Assembly (NCBI GenBank): GCA_948567375.1
Contig: OX419761.1
Location: 34,572,243 to 34,636,242 of the forward strand
Length of the DNA stretch: 64,000 nt
Source of the DNA: Lunularia cruciata
Lineage: Eukaryota; Streptophyta; Marchantiopsida; Lunulariales; Lunulariaceae
Reading direction: 5' to 3'
Made by a program: the position numbers and the translations under genes. Below, piece after piece: positions 32,756-42,905 of the stretch (positions are counted from its first letter, which is position 1; each line of letters starts with the position of its first letter). The notes under the pieces are model-generated. The model did not search any database, had not been told where the DNA came from, and worked only from the letters and a program-made list of their open reading frames with translations.

Positions 32756-32929
32756 TTCTAGGGACTCATCTCTCTTCCAAGCTTGCTCTATGGTTGCCTT
32801 CTTGGCAAACTTCCCATCTTGGGACTCATCTCCCTTCCAGATTTGCTCTATGGCTACCTTCTCAACAAACTTCCAATCTTGGGATTGACTATTCTTAGGT
32901 GTCTTACTCAGAGGTGCCAGACAACCTAA

Positions 32930-33322
32930 TCAGAAATTTCTACCTTGGTGTTGTACTTGAATTTGACGTCGGGTCCAATCGAATTGAACCTTATGACGTT
33001 CAAGCCAAGGTAGACCCAAAATGATATCATAGTGTAGAGGTGCCACTACAAACCTCATACACTCTAAATACTCCTCCCCAATCTTGAAGGTAATAGGATG
33101 CGAGGTGCGGAATGCAGAACCTTTTCTACCATCCGCCATCATCAAACTACTTCCAATCACTGGCTTGATAGGAATACCCAATTCCGTTGCTACTTGCATA
33201 GATATGCAATTCTCTGAACTTCCAAAATCAACCAAAATCTTACAATCCCGATTAGATATCGTACCTTGCAAGTGAAGCAAACTTGCATAGGTCAAGCCTT
33301 CAATCCCATTGGAACTAATCAA
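32930..33322 (-). pseudogene. Chromovirus aspartic protease
   Basis: The retropepsin region reads ILVDFGSSENCIS then IILGLPWLERH. The catalytic Asp is kept, but the following residue, normally Ser or Thr in D-S/T-G, is Phe, which probably abolishes activity. Confidence 0.75.
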
Positions 33323-33329
33323 GCTCCCA

Positions 33330-34505
33330 GTAGGCGGCTCAAAATCTCCTATTGGGATTCTTCATTTCCCTGATCATTCTATTCCACAAACTCCATCTGG
33401 GCAACTTGTCGAGGTCTCCCATTCCTAAGTGGACATTCAGCAACACGATGTCCAACTTGGTGACAATAAAAGCAACCTCCATTTTGTCGTAATCTTTCTC
33501 TATCTTCTATGCCTAGTGTTCTTCGTTAGATAGCATCAATCTCCATTGGTACCGGTTCTTCCACTTGTGATATTGGTAGGTTTTGTGTAGGTCGAGGTCA
33601 AGACCAAGTTGTCGCAACTAAGGAATCAAAATGCTCAGCCAATTGCATGGCTTCTTCTATGTTCTGTGGCTCTCGCATGGTCGCCTCCAATCTGGTTCGT
33701 GACTTCAATCCTTGCATAAATCGATCCAAAACTTCATCTTCTTGGATATCTGGAATTTGCATGATGATATTCTAAAATTGTGTGATGTAGCTTCTCACCA
33801 AGCCAATCTGCCTCAACTCTACCAATTTATCTCGTGTAGCTCGGGTGGCATTTATAGTCTGAACTTGACCAAGTATTGCATCCTTGAATTCTGCCCATGT
33901 CAAAATCAATATAACAATTTGTCGTTTAGCTCTTTCTACTCAGAATCGCCACCAAAGTTTTGCCACGCCATCCAATTGGCTAGAAGCCAAGAGAATTTGT
34001 TTCTGCTCGTCTTGAAGATTGGTGGCTTCAAAGTAACATTCACAGTCAAACACAAAATTCTCCACTGTGTCTGGAAGAATCTTGCCTTCAAACACCTTGG
34101 GTTTGAGAAATTGAATGCGATCTTCTCCATCTCAAACTGGCGCTCTATTTATCTATTCTCGTCGTTGCTGGTCTTGTTCATCCAACAATCGAGTAAGATG
34201 CTCGATTTGTTGTTGCATTGCAAGGATAACATCCGGTATTGCCGCCATTGCTACTACTCTATTCCCCTACCCTCAATTTATCTAGTTGATTAACACATAG
34301 ATACAACACGTCCACCGTTCTCCATAAGTTACAATTGGAAGTATCAAGGGTTCCTCCGACACGGTGATCATATGTAGAAAATCCTGCCCAAAGCGTGAGG
34401 TGATGAATTGTGTGAAATGATGCTTTGGTAATATCTGGACATGAAAGTCCCAATGGTTTGGCGGAAGTGGATTTGGTGGTCCATAAATTCTATCCATCCC
34501 ATTCC
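33330..34505 (-). pseudogene. gag: Chromovirus Gag, heavily interrupted
   Basis: A zinc knuckle (CFYCHQVGHRVAEC, CX2CX4HX4C) is visible near 33430-33480. Upstream capsid-like fragments are separated by stops and frameshifts up to the primer site. Matching fragments occur at 45120-45770 in the deleted relative. Confidence 0.7.
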
Positions 34506-34506
34506 T

Positions 34507-34518
34507 GCTCTGATACCA
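34507..34518 (-). promoter_or_regulatory. Primer-binding site, initiator tRNA-Met type
   Basis: The minus strand reads TGGTATCAGAGC one base after the LTR, the common plant initiator-Met primer site for minus-strand DNA synthesis. Confidence 0.95.
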
Positions 34519-34519
34519 A

Positions 34520-34945
34520 TGTAAAAGACCAAAACCGAGGAGAGAAATAGGAGAATGGAAACTCACATTGGGACACTTGAATGTGGGAAAACTCCAAATG
34601 CCTAGCATGAGCTTTGGCTTTGGTATTTATAGGTAGCATACAAGGTCCTTGAGAAGCTTCTCAAGAAGCTTCCTCAAGCCGCTTTCTTAGAGTGCAAGCC
34701 AAGTTAACTAGGAAGCTTCTCAAGAAGCTTCCTTCTAGAAGCCGCCTACTTGGCGTGCAAGCTAAGCTAGTTGGAAGCTTCTAGAAGCTTCCTTCTAGAA
34801 GCTACTTACTTAAGGTGCAAGCTAAGCTAACCTGGAAGCTTCCCAAGAAGCTTCCTAGATACTTCCGGAATATTCTAGGCTACTTTGTCTTATGTGCTAC
34901 TTCGTAAGCCCAACTAACTTCGTCGCTAAACTCCATATTGTTACA
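34520..34945 (-). repeat. 5' LTR of the chromovirus
   Basis: Contains, in transcription order on the minus strand: the U3 start TGTAACAATATGG, an array of GAAGCTTC palindromes, a TATAAATA box (34624-34631) and a short R/U5 ending TTTTACA. Confidence 0.92.
34650..34875 (-). promoter_or_regulatory. Heat-shock-element array in the LTR promoter
   Basis: At least eight GAAnnTTC (GAAGCTTC) modules lie just upstream of the TATA box. Two stretches fit the full alternating nGAAn/nTTCn consensus: GAAGCTTCTAGAAGCTTC (34774-34791) and TTCCGGAATATTC (34863-34875). Binding by heat-shock factors and heat-induced transcription are inferred. Confidence 0.65.
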
Positions 34946-35289
34946 ATAATAATGCACTTCCAATGCTAGAATCCTCCTCCTTGAATCTTTGTGATAAAGT
35001 ACACACATGATAAATACTCTAGATATGCTCATCCTCTATCTAAGCTCTATGAGCCTCCATATCTCATCATGCAAAAGTTGCTTCCTCTCTTGAGGCCATA
35101 AAGCTTCATAGTATGTACCTCTAAAGCACAAAGGGGTGGATCATCACTAATGTGAGGTCTCCATGACACAATGTCCTTCCCAATATATAAATAAGGCTCC
35201 TCTCTTGGTGCACTTATGAGAATCAACAAATTTTGACTTCCACAAGTGTTTTTCCCAACTCTATTATGTACATGCTCTATTTGAGTACC

Positions 35290-36240
35290 CATATCTATAT
35301 GAGGAAACTACCCATGGATGTGTACATGCTTGGTCTACATTGAGTATATTGAGTATACATTGATGCCATGCCATCATGTACATGCTCTATTTGAGTACCC
35401 ATATTATGTGAGGAAATTGCCCATGAAAGTGAACATGCTTTGTTTGAGTATTGTAACACCATTTGTGCATGTATGTGCTGTTGTGATATTTAGTTTGGTA
35501 TTATAAGTACTTGAGAGATATTATTTATATAGAGATAAGGGATGGTTTTACATTAGTCATGATTAGCTAAAATTATTCATAGCTAAGATAAAGAGGACCT
35601 TACTTTAGAGGAAGTGAAAAAGATGAACATTACTATTTTGGATTCTAGTGCATTGACTTGGTATTATTCCTAGGTGTTTGACTTTGAGGAAAGAGGTGAA
35701 AAATCTTTGACCTACAAGCCCTTGTTTTTAATTCTTCTATAGTCCAAAGAAAGCCCATGTGAAGGAATCCTTGAGTTAGTGGTCAGTCAAGATAAGACCA
35801 CATGCTTAGGAGAATGTTCTCATGAGTATGGATATTCCTTTAGACTTTTGATTTTCTTTGACTTTTAGCTTAATAACTTGAGTACTCCAGTAATTAGTAA
35901 CTTTGGTGCGTAACTATTTCACAAGTATATAAACTAGAGGTGAGGAGGTACTCATCATCCTTTCATTTGCAACTATCTCTTTCATTGAGTTCTCTAGTGA
36001 GCAATGGTTTGAGTCTTGGAATGTTAACCTTGGAGTAGTATGATGGAGTTGGGGTTCTTTGCTTTCTTAGTCCATGGTGCCCTACCATAATAACCATCAG
36101 AATTTCATCATGAGTGAGAGACATGCCGGCTCATAGCACACACTTTAGTGTGAGGAAACTGTCATGTTGCCATGCCATCAAGTACATGCTCTATTTGAGC
36201 ACTATCTGTTTTAGTACCCACATCAATGTGAGGAAATTGC
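35290..36240. repeat. Roughly 100-bp imperfect repeats around 'catgctctatttgagtaccc'
   Basis: The phrase 'tacatgctctatttgag(t/c)ac' with a following 'gtgaggaaa(t/c)tgcc' occurs at about 35270, 35380 and 36185. The LTR-like copy at 35452-36135 is inserted among these units. Confidence 0.6.
35452..36135 (+). repeat. LTR-like dispersed repeat, copy 2
   Basis: Matches 26054-26743 along its length (same start TGTAACACC, the 'gagagatattatttatatagagataa' region, end 'gccggctca'). It has more deletions than copy 1. No flanking duplication is clear. Confidence 0.6.
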
Positions 36241-37355
36241 CAAGGTAATAAAATTTTCTCTGCCTCTAGCCACTCTATTGCCTCCCTATAAGCATCTTCA
36301 TATGCAAGCTTGAGAGAATCTAATAAATTCCTCACCTCATGTAGAACCCTCAAGGTATTCTCCAATTGCTCCATAGAAATAACAAACTCTCTCTTATAAA
36401 ATAACTCCTAAAGTCTGTATCCCACAACCATCAATTCTTTCTCTCTCATAAGTGTATCCAACTCATGGATCCTCTCAACTCTATTGCCAATAAGGTAGTC
36501 CAGCTTGGAAAATATATGTGTGCGCTCTCTCTTTGCTCTCCTTCTCTCTAAATACACTAACTAAGTGTGATAATCTCCCATGAATAGAACTCTCCTCTAT
36601 ATATAAGTGTATTTCATGCTCAACTAGTCTTGTCTCTCTTTCCAAGAGAATATGCTCATCTAGCCTCACTTTCTCCTTCCTCTCTCCTAGTCTACTCTCC
36701 CAAGTGCTCATCCTAAACTCATACTCCACTAGTCTTTTCTCTTGAAGACAAATTTGCTCTTCTCTCTCAACTAGATTCCTCTAGAGGTGTATACATACGA
36801 GTCTTTCTAGGTAGATTAAGGAGCTCAACTTCCATGGGAACATGAGTGAGAATGGGTGAGTTAGCATGGGGAGTGCTCTCATGGGCCTCAAATGCAGAAG
36901 TCACCACATGAAGAGAATCTGGAGGGGCGTGGTCTCATGGGAAGAATGACGACCTGTACACTAAAATCTACACATGATCATGATCAAGCCTATGAACATA
37001 GTTCAAATCAAGTTGATCAAGTTCTTCCAAGTTCATATCAAAATCATATCCATGAAATATTCATTCATTCTATTATGCTCCATCATAAAATACAAACATA
37101 AATAAATAAATATTATGATAGATATATATTGCTCCATATTCAAGTCACTCTCACTCGCCCTCATAATCATCATGGTCATCAGGTGCCTCCTCTCTTTTGT
37201 CCTCACACTCAAATGCCATAAGCCTCCTTTGTCTCTTGTGGACCATATAAAAGCTCTTCCTCTCCCACCATACCTCTCTCCATGAACAAGTGTGTAAGGA
37301 CCTGCACTACATGAGTCACACAAAAGCATCTTGTCCTTGGGTGGTTAAGCTACCT

Positions 37356-37447
37356 ACAAACTACAACTAGCTCTGCACAATCATAAATACAAGATAGATG
37401 GAGCAAACTACAACTAGCTCTGCACAATCATAAATACAAGATAGAGT
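37356..37447. repeat. Tandem duplication of about 47 bp
   Basis: 'caaactacaactagctctgc' plus the following 'acaatcataaatacaagata' occurs twice back to back. Confidence 0.85.
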
Positions 37448-37769
37448 GCTCCATCTGCTCTTCATTCTAAAAATGACATTCCAATGTACTACTCTTGGAT
37501 GCCTAAAGGGTATGCGAATAAAACATAGCATATGAAAGAAAGGCCTAAATGCAAGGTATGCACAATGTTGTGTTAAATATCTCTTGGCAGTGTGGTCTCT
37601 AAGAGCAAATCAATCATCAACCAAACTCTAAGGGATGGTCCTTCTCCTTGGAGTCCTCCCCTAGGCAAACAAAAAGCCTCTTGTATTATCTCAATATTGA
37701 GAACAAACTCTCGACCTCTAATATTCCCATTGTGAGTATCCTTGTTCCATGTCCTATACACAAAGCAAC

Positions 37770-39240
37770 TTGCACATCATAACACAAGAAAGTCTAAACT
37801 TTCTTACTTAACTTGCTTAATTTTTGTATGTTCTCACCCATGTGCTTACAGTTTATTGCATGAGATGGTCAACCAAAAGATCCTAGAGATATTTCAGGAG
37901 AAAAGTTTATCGACAGAAAAAGTTTTACAGAAGTACATGTTCCATGGTCCACAATTGTTCACTTGGCCATGCAAACCATACTGCTGCACAAACCGCTTGC
38001 CAGGTGGTTTGCATGGCCAAAGGTTTGCATGGCAGTGTGATTTGCATAGGCGCACGGTTGGATGTTTGTGCAAGCAAGAAGCAAGAAATTTTACTACAAT
38101 TTTGATAATTTCTATACGTAATGACATGGGGCCAGAGATACACCATCTCAAAGGAGATTTTCAATTTCATAGCATCCAAATCTGTCTTGTGTATTCTCTC
38201 TATTGCTTCCCTAAGTTGTGTTCTATCCATCCAACACCATTTCACATAAGGCATGTAATCAAGGTTAAATTCAAGGTATTGAATTTAACCAACTAGGATC
38301 CTTTATTTGTTTCTCCTCTACTGTGCACTTCATCCTCAACCACTACTTTCTTGTATCCCTACATTGTTTGTTCCATTTTTGGTTTTTCTCTCTTTGGTTT
38401 TCTTAGGTTTTTCTCCTGTTTGCAGGTTTTCTTCTCACACTTCCTCTTACAATTTCATAGGTTTTCTTCTACTTGCATATTTACTATTTACTTGCAATTG
38501 TCACTTCCTTCTACTCTCACTCACAAACAACTCTCCCACTCATGTTTGAATGTTTAGGTCGAGTGCTTGAACAGAGTTTCAAAAAAATAAAAATTAATTG
38601 AGTTTCAAACCCTTTCAACCCTAACGTATGGGTCAATATCTATCTCTTTCCTACCTTTCAAATGTGCAAACCACCCAATCTTTGAAATGCACAAACCTCT
38701 AGATATCCATTGATCAACATGCAAACCTTGAGAAAAAGTGATAGAGTGTTTCTTCTCTTATTAATTGCTGGATGAGTCTTGGGAAGGTGAAGTTCTTTTC
38801 AGGAATGGAATGTTGGGATTTTTTTGGTGAGGAGTGTGAAGAGTCACTCTCAAATCTAATGGGTGAGTCAAGAGTTGCACTCAAATAGATTCTTGCTCAA
38901 ACAGACTCACAAAGTGTCTTGCATTCTTAATCAATTGACCAAGTAGTACATTATAAACCAAGTAATAAATTATACAATAAACCAAGTAATAAATTATACT
39001 AGAAACCAAGTAATAATTATAATTTAAACTATAAAATTGGATACAAAACATTCTCTTAACCAATCAAATTAACAATGCAACCATTGGATGAACCAAAAGG
39101 GAATATAATCCATTACCAAACAAATCAACAAATTAGATGCACTGAGGAGAAGATTGATCAAAATATTATATATTAAAGTGGATGCACTCAAATTATATAG
39201 TATGTAGGTACTACAATTGTGAAAACATTTCACTTGGTTC
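37770..39240. other. Spacer; no recognisable gene
   Basis: Short frames such as 37742-38296 lack any family motif. 38300-38540 is a pyrimidine-rich stretch giving chance Leu/Phe-rich frames. 38945-39025 has three copies of 'accaagtaataaattata' in tandem. Confidence 0.5.
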
Positions 39241-39267
39241 CAAAACTCATACATTACTCATCACTCA

Positions 39268-39800
39268 TTACTCACTATCCTCTATATTGGATGAGCTTCC
39301 ACTATTGTCTACATGAGAGGGAATCTCATCCATGCTTGGAACCATGCTCATGAGGCTCATGATGCTCCTAATTTCTTTTGAGATTTTCCTTACTTTTGCT
39401 AACTCTATATTTGCCTTTTGAAACCTTTTGGACTTAGCACTCTTGTCTTTGATTCTCAACTTCTCCATCTTAATTCAAAATATTTTTCTCTATTTCACTT
39501 TGTATTCTCAACTTCTTCATCTTGGTAAGTCTTTGAGATTCAATTTTTGCTAGCGTGCATCTCTCCCTAGCTTTGACAATCTTTGTTCTCAATTTTGTAA
39601 CATATGAAAGATTATGTGCAAATGCAGCCACTATAGATGAGGCAAGAGTCTTCACTCAAGAGATCTTTCTTCTCTTCCTAGATTCACTCTCTTGCCCAAC
39701 TCCATCATTCTCTCCATTGAGCTCCCTTCTCTTTCTTGATCTCCTAAAGAGGCTCGTTGTTGTACTTTGCTTTTCTCTCTTTGGGAACACACATGGTGCC
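39268..39800 (-). pseudogene. Repeat family B, copy 2, C-terminal coil
   Basis: Frames 39655-39470 and 39468-39268 encode Lys/Arg/Glu coil. The stretch LSYVTKLRTKIVKARERC aligns with LAKITMLKADTIGPERGY of copy 1, placing it just before the coil. The N-terminal part of what may be the same copy is at 42110-42830, about 2.4 kb away. Confidence 0.45.
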
Positions 39801-39809
39801 TAGGTTTGG

Positions 39810-42100
39810 AGCTTATGGGTCAGAGGTTGTGCATTGGCTTGTCACTACTAATCTAAGCGCATGTGGTACCCAACTAGTAGAACCTTCCACTTTTGTTTTT
39901 GAGATTCCTTCTATTGGGTAGGGAAGTAATATGCAACCTAACCTGTCATCATAACACGCACTCCTGGTCTGTTAATCATCACTTTCAACATTACCAAGGA
40001 GAAAAAAACAACACACCTAGAAGGAAGGAACCTAAGTGCAATGCCTTAATACCAATCCAAGCCAACTAGGCATACAAACAGGTATGCAAACATAGAGGAT
40101 CCGATCACAAGAATTTGACAATAACTCTTTGTACTTTTTGTTGGAAAAGAGCTTTAGAGTCTTCTTGCTCTATCATCAAGCTAATTCCAACCTGTACTCC
40201 AAGCCTCCTCCACATATCTTTTTTGATAGGGAAAAGTCTATGCAGCTCATATGGACATAATTCTTTTTATGACTTGGATTTGAGTGTTCTAGGTTTCTAT
40301 GGAAAGCCTATGAGATTATCTTTCTGATGACATGAAATGAGCCTCAATCTGATCACTATAGCTCCCTTGACAAGCACTTAAACTTGGCTAGTTTTTTGTA
40401 GCTTTCACCCTAATTTTAAAATCCCTAATTTTATGGTTTGCTATTGATTCTTGGCAAATTTTTCCAGAATTCTAGATCAGATGTACACACAATTCTCATA
40501 ATTACTTTATCAACCAAAAATCTAAAATCATGGTCATAAAGATGGGAGAATTGACACTCAATCATAATTGAAGACAAATATGCTCTATTGAGCTTATGAC
40601 AGTTTTTTAAGTAGAACTTGTTGCATCAGATCTCATTCTCCATGAATCCAAAGCTAACCAAATTTCCCATAGTAGTTATTTGTGCCCTTGGTTAATCTTT
40701 GTAAATTTTGATGGTCTAATCCAACTCGAATCTCTAGATATGTATCAATTCCTAAGCTATGCTAACTTGTGAGCTCTACAGACCCATGTATACTTGATCC
40801 AAGACCCTTAATTTTCTTTTTGAGAAATTCATATAAAATCTTTGCAAAACTGTGAAAAACCTAATCACCAACAACAGTGGAAATTTTCATAAGGTGACTC
40901 CAACCACAACTTGGGGAGTGACAAAAAATCCAAAACTGATCATCAACTCTTCTCCAAATCCTTACATCTCAAATGCTTCAACTTTAATCAATCAGATCTG
41001 ATTTGAGATTGACCCAAAACTAAAATTTCTTGTGCTCAGCACTATAAGAACTCTGTCTTATCTCCAATTCCACTGACAGATTATAAAAATTTCTCATGAA
41101 GCTCTCTAAATGGCCTACTTTGTCCTCTTAGGTATGAATTCTACCACACTTGATTCAATCTATAATATCCTCTCAGAATCTACTCAAATTGTCTATTTTT
41201 GTCTTCAGATTGTAACCTATTAGCCCTTCTCTCCAACCGTGGTCTTCACTCCTCAAATGCCCTCTCTAAACTCCCTCAATGCTCAAAAAACTCCAGACTT
41301 CATCTCATGAGACCCAATCTCTTGCAAATTTTTCATTTTGTCTTTCACTTTTTGACAAATGGACGCACAACTCCACCTTGAAGCTTATGAGAAAAACTTA
41401 AGGCATTCTCTAACTATAGGAGCACATAGATTGTCAAATTCTAGACTTGCTCATAAGTAAGCACCAAAAGGACAATAAAATCCGGGTTTCCCATCACCAA
41501 CTCCATGAATACCACTTCAAAATGTGCCACCATCCAGTCCCATAAGCTGTCACCGTGTAAAATCTGAAGCCTGATGAGAAAGGGATTTGGGAGTGGTAGA
41601 TTTAGAGCATGGAACATCTCATGCTCAGATGCTACCTCCGATGCTCTACCACTCACGCTTTGCTACAACTCTCACTCCCAATGTCCTCCTCCCTCTTGAG
41701 ACTCCTCAACTAAAAAAACCCCCATCTCTCCACTCTCTCTCACCTATATACATCAAAGCCCTTGAGCAAGATAAGATCGTAACCCATATGCCAATTGCAT
41801 ATATGTACATAGATTGCTTACATGGCAACATCTCATCAGTGGGATCTATCATACAACCTATTCCACTAATGTGGAGATAACTATGATAATTTACTTTTTT
41901 ATGGGCTATGTAAACCATAACATGACATCATGGGTTCACACATGGTAGAGATTCCTACTCTGGATCTAGATGTGATGGCAACCCCATCACTTCTAGTTTC
42001 TCTCTTCCTCGTGTCTTTGTTCTTGTTCTCTCTTCCTCTAGTTCAATACTACTCTCTTCATGCATGTGATCAATTTTTCTCTCCTCTTGCAAGTGCTCAA
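39810..42100. other. Unassigned sequence between the two parts of family B copy 2
   Basis: No frame with recognisable domains. In copy 1 the flanking parts are contiguous, so these about 2.3 kb may be a later insertion, but I could not define its ends or a target duplication. Confidence 0.35.
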
Positions 42101-42109
42101 CTCTATGTT

Positions 42110-42830
42110 TCAAGAGGATGGTACATAAGGAGCAAACTCTAATTCTTGTGTGTTGGGTTCAAGAAAAATAGGAAAAATAGTAGAATGAAAACCTTCAACA
42201 AACCTTCTTGATGCATGTGTGGCATGGGCATCATGATAGTGCATTGGATGCACTTGGGATTCACATGGGACTTTGGAAGAAGATTCTTCTTTCAATATAA
42301 TCTTTGCAAAATCATTCTCTAGTCCTAGAGTTACAAGAGTAGGTGGGATAATATTTTCTTTGCTACCTAACAACCTATTCATTATTGCATAGTGTGGATA
42401 GATATTTTGAAGCTTGTCCTCAATAGTTTTCAATCCTTGTCTTTGCTCCATCAAGCCTTCTCTTATGCATTTGTCTTTCCTATTCTGAGCTGATTTGTAT
42501 GATCCCTTGTAATAGGTCCACTTCTTTGTTAATCTCTTTCCATTCATTGATTAGGAAAATCTATGACAAAATTTACAAGGTATGTGGCCATGTAGTTGAA
42601 GGCCATGCTCTTCTACACATGCTTCTTACATATGCTTCCATGGATCTACTTAAAATGGTCCAGGTCTTCAAGATAATCAATAAGTTGACCATAATGGTGT
42701 GATAGCATTCTAAATCTATCATCATGGAACCTTGAAAGAGGAGCCCTAGATTGTAATAATGATGGCCCTGTGGGATTGTTAGCTTGGAAGGTCCTAAAGA
42801 TAACATCATATTAAGAAGATCTTGGAATTT
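42110..42830 (-). pseudogene. Repeat family B, copy 2, N-terminal part
   Basis: Frame 42547-42110 matches copy 1 (GLKTIEDKLQNIYPHYAIM against GWRTIEDKLNGMCPQFARM, then IIPPTLVTLG against ISPPAMVSLG). The preceding part (42720-42560) matches the copy 1 region around HHYSQILDYLEDLQHF in another frame. Stops and frame changes are frequent. The deleted chromovirus relative begins about 75 bp upstream of its start. Confidence 0.5.
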
Positions 42831-42905
42831 TCATGGTGAAACAACAAGAGTAGTAGCTCTAGTTGAATCTAAAGTGCTTATATATTCTTCAAAAGCTACA
42901 AGGGC

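Larger units (their letters stand above)
29301..34945 (-). mobile_element. Ty3/gypsy chromovirus, complete but decayed, minus strand
   Basis: Two 426-bp LTRs (29301-29726 and 34520-34945) differ at about 9 positions by eye (about 2%). On the minus strand they start TGTAACAATATGG and end TTTTACA. Next to the right-hand (5') LTR is a perfect initiator tRNA-Met primer site. Next to the left-hand (3') LTR is a purine-rich GGCGGGGAAATATGG tract. Flanks GTAAT (29296-29300) and ATAAT (34946-34950) are a 5-bp target duplication with one mismatch. Domain order on the minus strand is Gag with knuckle, protease, RT, RNase H, integrase, chromodomain. Several frames are broken, so it cannot move on its own as it stands. 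Confidence 0.92.
35047..37761 (-). pseudogene. Repeat family A, copy 2, N-terminal and coiled-coil parts
   Basis: Minus-strand frames in order 37761-37573 (RGREFVLNIEIIQEAFCLPRG, matching copy 1 near 100-170), 36729-36481 (Arg/Glu coil ESRLGERKEKVRLDE), 36374-36162 (a second coil) and 35292-35047 reproduce the order of copy 1. A solo-LTR-like repeat (35452-36135) and the chromovirus (29301-34945) are both inserted into it. All frames are broken. Confidence 0.5.

Noticed and set aside
38307-38557. Hydrophobic ORFs resembling membrane proteins
   Set aside because: They arise from a pyrimidine-rich stretch read in two frames; no membrane-protein family recognised.
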